DNA of 5,535 nucleotides from contig JAGDMB010000195.1 in assembly GCA_017860375.1 (NCBI GenBank), forward strand, positions 1 to 5,535. Direction: 5' to 3'. The stretch comes from Bacteroidota bacterium (GTDB lineage: Bacteria; Bacteroidota; Bacteroidia; Bacteroidales; UBA10428). This document shows positions 1 through 5,535 of the stretch, one piece after another (the stretch's first letter is position 1; each line of letters opens with the position of its first letter). A model generated the notes under the pieces. That model saw only the letters and a program-made list of their open reading frames with translations, ran no database searches and was not told where the DNA came from. The position numbers and the translations under genes were made by a program.

Positions 1-329
1 CCCGGAAGCAAAGTTGGGTAATTTGCGCCTGGGGCTAATATCAAACCTTTAGTCCCTGTAACAACTTCATTTTATTCAGCGGGACACCAGTTTGAAGACA
101 TCGGCGTAAAATCCCCGATGAGCGAAATGACTATTTTACAGTCTTCATCGTTCGGTGTGCTCTTTGAAAGCAAAAGACCAAATTCGATGAAATCGGAGAG
201 GAAGTTGGGAAAGTCGGTGTGCAACCACCAACAATGCCGGGCCTTATATTTGCTTTTAACAGTTCCATTTCATACCTTTCGTATACCGTATCAAAAAAAG
301 CCCGGAATACCGCTATAAATCACTTGCAT
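1..329 (-). pseudogene. Possible decayed protein gene of unknown family, running off the left edge
   Basis: No intact gene is visible in the first 381 bases. On the minus strand an ATG at 329-327 opens with MQVIYSGIPGFF and stops at 293-291, just after a run of seven T (plus-strand A run 293-299). Removing one T joins it to a neighbouring frame reading DTVYERYEMELLKANIRPG. Near 235-215 natural-looking sequence moves back to the original frame (HTDFPNFLSDFIEFGLLL, then CKIVISLIGDFTPMSSNWC), which ends at a TAA at 74-72. The same frame stays open beyond that stop to the window edge, with KGLILAPGANYPTLLP. The composition (acidic and hydrophobic residues alternating) looks like real protein, and the antisense plus-strand frame does not. 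I do not recognise the family. Alternatives are sequencing errors at the homopolymer, or chance open frames in non-coding DNA. The frame joins are my inference. Confidence 0.35.
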
Positions 330-381
330 TTCTGTTGTTTCTGAAAATATTCTATACTATAAAACCCTAAATTATTAACTC

Positions 382-1989
382 ATGAAAACAAAATCAGCCT
401 TGGAAAAATGGGAAATGCAATTCGCACTTTTGATTACCCTGCTTTGTTTCTGCAACATCTTGGTTTTTGCTCAACAAAATGAAGGATTAAAAGACCGATC
501 ACCTGAAAATGAAGAAAATGTTGTCTCAAAAATTAATTACGAAGTCGATGGTTTGAATAATTCAATTATAATCAATAATAGGAAAAACCTCTCGGAAGAT
601 CGGGAATACAATCCTGAAGGCAACCCGAAAGAGACCTGGACGATATCGTCAGATTGTGATAGCACATGGCAGGGAGGTACAGATCCTTCCTTTAGTTTTT
701 ACTTATTCGGCGATACCCTGATTAAGGTTTTTAAGGTGATTTACTCTGTTTCTTCAGGGGGTTGCTCGGAAACAACAACGACAACGTTCAGCAGTAAAAA
801 AATTATCGATCATAAGATCAGTTTTTACACTACCAACACCTATTATAACGGCTTTAAATGGGTAACCAATATTACAGACATTGATGGAACTTTCAGTGAA
901 GATATGAATTCAATCAGCGGAACCTACGCCATCACGGCGGGAACCTGTGAAGTAAGCATAGCCGGGGCATGGACCGCAACACCGGCAACACCAAGACCTG
1001 CGCAACCATCCCTGATAAGCGGCAAAACAACGGTATGCTCCGGTGTGGCTGAATCGTATGTTGTTAACGATGAGGCCGGGATATCCTTTGACTGGTCTGC
1101 CTCCAGTGGAACGGTTACAGGCAGTGGTAATGCAGTAATCATTACCTGGAATTTAACGGGAACCCAAACATTGACAATCACGCCGTCAAATGAATGCGGT
1201 AATGGCAAAAGTATAACACTTGATGTCACAGTCCTTGCAGCGCCATCACAACCCTCTCTTATCTCGGGTAAAACTTCAGTATGCTCCGGTGTGGCTGAAT
1301 CCTATAGCATAACCAATGAACTTGGCGTAACCTATGACTGGTTGGCTTCGGGTGGTACGGTATCAGGCAGCGGTGATGCGGTAATTGTAACCTGGAATAC
1401 AACGGGTAACCAGACATTGACGGTAACTCCGTCAAATGAATGTGGAATCAGCATTGGCAGAACCCTGGGTGTTGCCGTAAATACCGTCCCCTCTCAACCT
1501 TCAAATATTACAGGAAATGCAACTGCAATTAAGGGGATAGCCGAAACTTACAGTGTAACCAACGTACCCGGATTAACCTATACTTGGTCGGCATCAGCGG
1601 GTACCGTTACGGGCAGTGGTAATTCAGTAAGCGTAATATGGACTTCAACCGGGGTACAAACATTGACCGTCACCCCATCGAATGACTGTGGATATGGCAT
1701 GGGAGCCACCATCGCAGTTACCGTAAATGAGCAGACTGGAATGGAAGAAATAGCCGATAATGCTGATTTTTTTGTATATCCTGTTCCGGTTAAAGGAATA
1801 ATAACCATTGAAAATGAAATGCCGGATTCTTATGTTACTGTGTTTTCGATTGAAGGCAAAGCCATAATCAGGAAAACCCTGTCCGAAAAAGTCAGCCGTA
1901 TCGATTTAAGCAATCTGTCCAAAGGGATTTATTTCATCCGATTGGAGAATTCAAAAACTGCAAAAATTAAAAAAGTCATTATTCAATAA
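382..1989 (+). CDS. Secreted protein with three PKD-like repeats and a T9SS type A sorting domain
   Basis: This 535-residue protein is predicted to be exported by Sec and then carried across the outer membrane by the type IX secretion system, ending at the cell surface or outside. Residues 1-30 form a signal peptide (hydrophobic core 14-29, likely cleavage after VFA at 30). Residues 31-83 are polar, Asn/Glu-rich and probably disordered. Residues 84-205 are a Thr/Ser-rich beta region of unrecognised family, ending in a GTY...C...AW pattern. Residues 208-449 contain three PKD-like (PKD_6-type) Ig-fold repeats, with Trp at 238/320/402 and 256/338/420. Residues 463-535 match the T9SS type A tail: YPVPV at 466, where YPNP is usual, then VTVFSIEGK, LSNLSKGIYFIRL and a basic KIKKVIIQ end. 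No enzymatic motif is visible, so an adhesive or structural role is only inferred. The start is chosen for the signal peptide. There is no Shine-Dalgarno sequence, only an A/T-rich leader. Confidence 0.9.
   Translation: MKTKSALEKWEMQFALLITLLCFCNILVFAQQNEGLKDRSPENEENVVSKINYEVDGLNNSIIINNRKNLSEDREYNPEGNPKETWTISSDCDSTWQGGTDPSFSFYLFGDTLIKVFKVIYSVSSGGCSETTTTTFSSKKIIDHKISFYTTNTYYNGFKWVTNITDIDGTFSEDMNSISGTYAITAGTCEVSIAGAWTATPATPRPAQPSLISGKTTVCSGVAESYVVNDEAGISFDWSASSGTVTGSGNAVIITWNLTGTQTLTITPSNECGNGKSITLDVTVLAAPSQPSLISGKTSVCSGVAESYSITNELGVTYDWLASGGTVSGSGDAVIVTWNTTGNQTLTVTPSNECGISIGRTLGVAVNTVPSQPSNITGNATAIKGIAETYSVTNVPGLTYTWSASAGTVTGSGNSVSVIWTSTGVQTLTVTPSNDCGYGMGATIAVTVNEQTGMEEIADNADFFVYPVPVKGIITIENEMPDSYVTVFSIEGKAIIRKTLSEKVSRIDLSNLSKGIYFIRLENSKTAKIKKVIIQ
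1003..1728 (+). repeat. Three tandem coding repeats (246-bp period, PKD-like domains)
   Basis: The units are 1003-1248, 1249-1494 and 1495-1728, corresponding to residues 208-289, 290-371 and 372-449. Each starts QPS and carries an AE(S/T)Y motif, an aromatic-x-Trp motif, GTV(T/S)GSG, a second Trp, and QTLT(I/V)TPSN(E/D)CG. Units 1 and 2 share a 23-base identical stretch at 1033-1055 and 1279-1301, exactly 246 bases apart. That points to fairly recent duplication or gene conversion. Unit 3 is more diverged, shorter at its end, and lacks the first cysteine of the others. Confidence 0.9.
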
Positions 1990-2005
1990 CTGAAAGACCA
2001 GTTAT
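1986..2005. terminator. Small stem-loop between convergent genes, possible weak terminator
   Basis: ATAACTG (1986-1992) and CAGTTAT (1999-2005) form a perfect 7-bp stem around a 6-base loop. It spans the TAA stop of the plus-strand gene and nearly fills the 17-bp gap before the stop of the convergent minus-strand gene. The stem is A/T-rich and no clear T tract follows on either strand, so intrinsic termination would be weak. The position, rather than the strength, is the argument for a shared bidirectional terminator. Confidence 0.35.
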
Positions 2006-2006
2006 C

Positions 2007-3746
2007 TCAGCGAATGATAACAAATTTGCGCGTGATTCTTTTTGTACCGTTCATTACCTGACAGGTATAGTTGCCATCCGGAAGACCGGAAAGATCAACC
2101 TTAATCTGGTTGCTGCCCCGGGGCATCAGGCCATGATCCTGAGTAAGTACCACATGACCTTTCATATCCACGATGGTCATCACCACGTTTTCCGGCAACT
2201 CAAGGTAAAAGCTGAAGGTAGTCATAGCCGCGGCAGGATTCGGATAAATCAGCAGTTCACGGGGATTTGCGTTGATTTCATCAAACCCTGAAGGAGCGGT
2301 GGCTACAAAGCTTATACAGTTACCATACGCTACTCCTGCCGTGTTGGTGGCATAGGTCCTCGCGTAATAAGTATCCCCTTCTTTCAGCCCATGCAATGTG
2401 ACCGTGAAGTCTTCTGCTGTTCCTGTTTCACGGGTTACCAGATTGTCATCGACAGTCGGATTGTAGTATGAAGCCCATGCGATTCCGCTGGTACTTAATT
2501 CCGAACCACCCTTATCAAGCACATAGCCATGCAAGGTAACACTGGTAGCGGAATTAAATTCTGAAAATACAGTGGCTGCGGTGGGAATACGAATTATACC
2601 GTTTTTAACCGACCAGGATTCCCGGATTACCCGTCGCAGGATATCGCCTTGTAACAAATACGGCAGCATGGACGACACAACGATCGTCCCGACTTCCTTG
2701 GGAGTTGATTTCAAGATCAAAGGGACAATGATAGTATTCAGATTGCCAACCACGTCCCTGAAACCATCCATATTGTATGCCGGTGCAGTACTTTTTACCG
2801 ATCGCTGCATGGAGGAGGAAGCCGAATCTTCCACATTCAAAATGGTGTACAGTGCCCTGAGGAAGCGGACATCCAGGCTGTCAATAAACAAGGTATCCAT
2901 AGGATCAAGGACACCATAACTTTCCATGCAACTGTCCAGATCCTGACAGAATACTTCAAAATCGTGATTCGTTATGGCTGAATCGTTCAGGGTATGCAAA
3001 TAACCGGGATAGGTAGAACTGACCACCTCGTACGTTGTGTTGCTTCCGGACCGGTACCGATCGATGACTGCCAGTCTTAATTCCGCGTTTTTTAGTTCTT
3101 CCAGACCTTTTATCAGAAAGAAATCCGCATCTATGGTAATAACACTGTCATAAGGGGTTTCCTCCAGCCGGTCCAACACATCTTCGAAATAATTGTCGAA
3201 TTCGGTAACATCAACCGGATAGGTATTCAGCAATATTTCTATTGTATCCATAAATGCTTCCATATATACACTATCATAACCACAGGCATCCATTGAAATC
3301 AAAAACCAGGGGTATTTATTGTACAGAATCCCGAAAGCTGAAGCATCAGCCGTGCCGCTTTGCGTGGTTTTATATTTGGGCATCTTCTGGTCCTGCGTGT
3401 AAATAAATGTTTCCGTCCTTTTATCCGGATAGGTAACGGTGCACGGTCCCTCCCGCTTTCCATACAACATCATGGCTTCTTCGGTATACTGAAGCCGTCC
3501 GCCGGATCCGGTCCACACAGACTTGACGGTACCCACCCATCGCCCCTGGTCATCTTGTTTGCCGGTGGTAACCCTTTTGCTTCTCCAGGTATAATACGTT
3601 TCCTGATGATATCCCTTCCCTATCGATACCGTTCTGGATGGCGGTATGAAAAGGGAAGATCCCACCGCCAACACGATAAAAATACCCAGCGTCACCACAG
3701 AAAGGAATGACAGCCACAATGTCTTTTTACGAAGATGCTTTTTCAT
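2007..3746 (-). CDS. Envelope or secreted protein: MORN-like segment, unknown central region, FnIII-like domain, T9SS tail
   Basis: 579 residues. Residues 1-8 are basic and 10-35 hydrophobic: a long signal peptide or a signal anchor. Residues 50-120 are Tyr/Gly-rich, and YGKREGPCTVTYPDKR (95-110) resembles a MORN or YwqK-type repeat. Residues about 130-385 are unrecognised. They are acidic and mostly helical in look, with Cys at 155, 267 and 273, and hydrophobic stretches around 337-346 and 352-364. Residues 391-481 match the fibronectin III-like domain common in Bacteroidota surface proteins (GGSELSTSGIAW, then TYYARTYATNTAGVAYGN). Residues 498-579 are a T9SS type A sorting domain: YPNP at 501, VDMKGHVV, LSGLPDGNYTCQV, and a KFVIIR end. 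It overlaps the upstream VanZ-like gene by 20 bp and has no Shine-Dalgarno sequence, which suggests translational coupling. Function is unknown. Secretion by T9SS is the firm part. Confidence 0.88.
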   Translation of the reverse strand: MKKHLRKKTLWLSFLSVVTLGIFIVLAVGSSLFIPPSRTVSIGKGYHQETYYTWRSKRVTTGKQDDQGRWVGTVKSVWTGSGGRLQYTEEAMMLYGKREGPCTVTYPDKRTETFIYTQDQKMPKYKTTQSGTADASAFGILYNKYPWFLISMDACGYDSVYMEAFMDTIEILLNTYPVDVTEFDNYFEDVLDRLEETPYDSVITIDADFFLIKGLEELKNAELRLAVIDRYRSGSNTTYEVVSSTYPGYLHTLNDSAITNHDFEVFCQDLDSCMESYGVLDPMDTLFIDSLDVRFLRALYTILNVEDSASSSMQRSVKSTAPAYNMDGFRDVVGNLNTIIVPLILKSTPKEVGTIVVSSMLPYLLQGDILRRVIRESWSVKNGIIRIPTAATVFSEFNSATSVTLHGYVLDKGGSELSTSGIAWASYYNPTVDDNLVTRETGTAEDFTVTLHGLKEGDTYYARTYATNTAGVAYGNCISFVATAPSGFDEINANPRELLIYPNPAAAMTTFSFYLELPENVVMTIVDMKGHVVLTQDHGLMPRGSNQIKVDLSGLPDGNYTCQVMNGTKRITRKFVIIR

Positions 3747-4215
3747 AATGATTGGGATTAATTGTTTTTGTTCCGGCCAAAATTCCGATGATCAGTCCTG
3801 CTATACCAAATGCCATGTCGTGCAGGCAAAATACTCCGGGGATGGTCGAGGTAAGCTGAAGGAGTTCAAAACCCAGCACCAAAACGGGTATGCTGGCCAT
3901 CCAGAAGATCCGGAGCCATGATTTGCTTCCCGCCCAGATACCGGTGATAATCAAAGCATATGCGAATGCCCACAATCCGTTGGGCAGTGAAAAAACAATC
4001 CATTCCGGAAGAGAGTGGCTGAAGGTAACGGAACTTTGCCTGGCAAAGCCGAACCAGCTGGCCAGTCCGGGGCCAGGAATCCATTTAAAAAATACCGGTT
4101 CGGATGCACGAAACAAAATATAGATTATTCCGCCCAGCAACAGGGCAACAGAACCCAGTAAAATATTCAACCGATTAAAACGAATTCCCGATGAACAGAA
4201 AAGTCCTGACTTCAT
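3727..4215 (-). CDS. Small VanZ-like integral membrane protein
   Basis: 162 residues with about four membrane segments: 17-35, 72-94, 102-120 and 133-148. The pattern SLPNGLWAF (76-84), then FELLQ (116-120), then PGVFCLHD (126-133) before a Gly-rich final helix follows the VanZ-like layout (polar-Leu-Trp loop, E..Q, PG..D..D, G...G). VanZ itself gives low-level teicoplanin resistance in enterococci. Most chromosomal relatives have no known function, so a resistance role should not be assumed. The family often has Asp where Cys130 stands here. It is the first gene of a minus-strand pair, and its stop lies 20 bp inside the next gene. The start at 4215 has no Shine-Dalgarno sequence. An internal Met at 106 would lose half the protein, so the long form is preferred. 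Confidence 0.75.
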   Translation of the reverse strand: MKSGLFCSSGIRFNRLNILLGSVALLLGGIIYILFRASEPVFFKWIPGPGLASWFGFARQSSVTFSHSLPEWIVFSLPNGLWAFAYALIITGIWAGSKSWLRIFWMASIPVLVLGFELLQLTSTIPGVFCLHDMAFGIAGLIIGILAGTKTINPNHYEKASS

Positions 4216-4281
4216 TTTGAAAACTTGCTTACCACGTGTGACTGAAATTCAAAGCAAAGCGCCGGTTATGTTATCGTATAC

Positions 4282-4312
4282 CAAATTACAAAAAATTTTA
4301 AAAATATAGCAA
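4282..4312 (-). promoter_or_regulatory. Candidate Bacteroidota-type promoter for the minus-strand pair
   Basis: Read on the minus strand, TTG (4312-4310) is followed after 21 bases by TAATTTG (4288-4282). This is close to the Bacteroidota sigma pattern TTG / TAnnTTTG, but the -7 box is one base short of consensus. It lies about 67 bp upstream of the VanZ-like start, within the very A/T-rich middle of the divergent intergenic region. Such matches arise easily in A/T-rich DNA, so this is tentative. Confidence 0.3.
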
Positions 4313-4408
4313 TTATCGGATAAGGATTTCGAATTGTTCTGCTATATTGCCTGTCCTTTTTAAGGAATCTATCCAATGCGTTTAATTTTTACGATCTGAT
4401 TTTTTTGT

Positions 4409-4413
4409 AAAGG
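4409..4413 (+). promoter_or_regulatory. Possible ribosome binding site of the GMC oxidoreductase gene
   Basis: AAAGG ends 9 bases before the ATG at 4423, a workable Shine-Dalgarno spacing. It supports this start, as does the Rossmann glycine motif beginning at residue 9, which leaves no room for a later start. The other three genes in the window show no comparable site. Confidence 0.45.
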
Positions 4414-4422
4414 CTGATCCTT

Positions 4423-5535
4423 ATGGTATACGATTACATCGTAATAGGTTCCGGATTCGGTGGCAGTGTGGCCGGCCTTCGCCTCGCGGAGAAAGGCTAT
4501 AACGTGCTTATGCTGGAGCAGGGGAAACGGTATAACCCGGAAGATTTCCCGAAAACCAACTGGAACCTGCCGAAGTATATCTGGTGGCCTGCCATGAGGC
4601 TTTTCGGGTTTCAGCGGATCTCCTTTTTTCCGACTGCCAGCATCCTCAGCGGTACGGGCGTCGGTGGCGGAAGCCTTGTGTACGCCAATACCCTGTATAT
4701 TCCTCCGGATGCATTCTTCCGGAATGAACAATGGTCGCGTTTCGGGAACTGGAAAGCCATGATGGAACCCTTCTATGACAAGGCATCCTTTATGCTGGGA
4801 AGACAGAAATATACCAGGCAGAACATCGAAGACAAAGTCCTTGAGGAGATTTCAAAGGAAATGGATGCCTACGATACATTTGACACGGTTCATGTTGGGG
4901 TAAATCTTTCCGACCCGGAGAAGACGACGGATCCCTATTTTAACGGAATCGGACCGCTCCGCAAAGGCTGTATCGAATGCGGAGGGTGCATGGTCGGATG
5001 CAGGGAGGGAGCAAAGAACAGCCTCGACAGGAATTATCTTTGGTTTGCTGAAAAAGCGGGACTGGTGATCCGCGCGGAAACCAAAGCAGAAAGGATCCTC
5101 TTCAAAGAGGATTTATACCATATTGAAACCCGTCATATCACCTCCCTTTTCCGGAGAAAAGGAGAAACCTATGCGGCAAAAGGGATCGTGGTGGCCGCAG
5201 GTACTCTGGGCACACTCGAATTGTTGCTGAAGCAGAAATATCATTACGGAACGCTTCCGTATTTATCGGATAAACTGGGCTGTGAACTTCGGACAAATGC
5301 CGAGACCCTCAGTGCGGTTTCCTGCGCCGCGGAAAAACTGAACAACGGGCTGGCCATAACATCTGTGTTCAGACCTGATCCGCACACGCATGCTGAAATT
5401 GTGAAATACCCCGACGATTCCAATGCCATGAAGTGGTTTTTCAGCCTGTCGGCAGCAGGAGCCAGATCCACGCCCGGACGGACCTGGAAATTGGTCCTGA
5501 AAACCATTACGCATCCCCTTCACTTTCTGAAGATC
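4423..5535 (+). CDS. GMC-family FAD oxidoreductase (cholesterol oxidase-like), 3' end missing
   Basis: The first 371 residues are present and the frame runs open off the right edge. The start gives MVYDYIVIGSGFGGSVAG, with the FAD-binding dinucleotide motif GSGFGG at 9-14 and the ribose-binding acidic residue E32 in LEQG. A second FAD-contact motif, GTGVGGGSLVYAN, is at 77-89, and the VVAAGTLGTLELLL segment at 256-269 is the usual GMC sequence after the substrate-domain insertion. Four cysteines (183, 186, 189, 193) form C-x2-C-x2-C-x3-C, followed by GAKNSLDRNYL. This cluster marks the cholesterol oxidase or choline dehydrogenase-like branch. No signal peptide is seen, so it is likely cytoplasmic. 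Members oxidise alcohols (sterols, polyols, fatty alcohols) using FAD. The substrate cannot be told because the C-terminal catalytic His region lies outside the window. Relatives usually exceed 500 residues. It is divergent from the VanZ-like pair, 207 bp away. Confidence 0.88.
   Translation, partial: MVYDYIVIGSGFGGSVAGLRLAEKGYNVLMLEQGKRYNPEDFPKTNWNLPKYIWWPAMRLFGFQRISFFPTASILSGTGVGGGSLVYANTLYIPPDAFFRNEQWSRFGNWKAMMEPFYDKASFMLGRQKYTRQNIEDKVLEEISKEMDAYDTFDTVHVGVNLSDPEKTTDPYFNGIGPLRKGCIECGGCMVGCREGAKNSLDRNYLWFAEKAGLVIRAETKAERILFKEDLYHIETRHITSLFRRKGETYAAKGIVVAAGTLGTLELLLKQKYHYGTLPYLSDKLGCELRTNAETLSAVSCAAEKLNNGLAITSVFRPDPHTHAEIVKYPDDSNAMKWFFSLSAAGARSTPGRTWKLVLKTITHPLHFLKI

Noticed and set aside
22..318. 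Open plus-strand frame of 99 codons, with an ATG at 118
   Set aside because: Its translation is rich in Lys, Arg, Ser, His and Gln and resembles no protein I know. The opposite strand reads more like real protein, so this is probably an antisense shadow.
333..381. Promoter for the plus-strand secreted protein
   Set aside because: TTG triplets and TATACTAT occur, but no pair matches the Bacteroidota -33/-7 pattern well enough to report.
924..1229. Minus-strand open frame within the PKD-like repeats
   Set aside because: It is antisense to a well-supported repeat protein. It and the similar frame at 1578-1808 arise from the same repeated sequence read backwards.
2572..2919. Plus-strand open frame opposite the 579-residue gene
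   Set aside because: It is antisense to a gene with a recognisable FnIII-like domain and T9SS tail, and has no domain or start signal of its own.
4343..4350. TATATTGC as a -7 box for the GMC oxidoreductase gene
   Set aside because: It matches TAnnTTTG imperfectly and no TTG lies at the right distance upstream; the nearest is only 6 bases away.
4354..4366. Short inverted repeat TCCTT/AAGGA upstream of the GMC gene
   Set aside because: A 5-bp stem with a 3-base loop in A/T-rich DNA is expected by chance, and no operator or terminator context supports it.
4369..4731. Minus-strand open frame covering the start of the GMC gene
   Set aside because: The plus strand there encodes clear FAD-binding motifs. 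The minus frame is a shadow, as are the minus-strand frames at 5244-5523.

Overview
The window looks like a chromosomal fragment from a member of the Bacteroidota. Two of its four intact genes encode secreted proteins ending in a type A C-terminal sorting domain of the type IX secretion system (T9SS), which is essentially restricted to that phylum. Start sites mostly lack Shine-Dalgarno sequences and sit behind A/T-rich leaders, which also fits. No RNA gene, CRISPR array or insertion sequence was recognised.

Layout, left to right. Positions 1-381 hold no intact gene. The minus strand reads as protein-like sequence only if two frameshifts and one stop codon are bridged, so I call it a tentative decayed gene. 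At 382-1989 (+) lies a 535-residue secreted protein with a signal peptide, a beta-rich middle, three PKD-like repeats with an exact 82-residue period and a T9SS tail. It converges, 17 bp apart, with a minus-strand pair. The first gene of that pair is a small VanZ-like membrane protein (3727-4215). Overlapping it by 20 bp is a 579-residue envelope or secreted protein (2007-3746) with a MORN-like segment, an unrecognised central region, a fibronectin III-like domain and a second T9SS tail. A 207-bp divergent intergenic region (4216-4422) separates this pair from a plus-strand GMC-family FAD oxidoreductase (4423 to beyond the right edge). That enzyme carries a four-cysteine cluster and is cut off before its catalytic C-terminal part.

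How they may work together: the VanZ-like and 579-residue genes are overlapping and co-directional, so they are probably co-transcribed and translationally coupled. The two T9SS cargo proteins are neighbours but convergent, so a shared function is not shown. The GMC enzyme is divergent and probably independent. I see no convincing new multi-gene system. The least explained parts are the central region of the 579-residue protein, its overlap with a VanZ-like gene, and the broken gene at the left edge.
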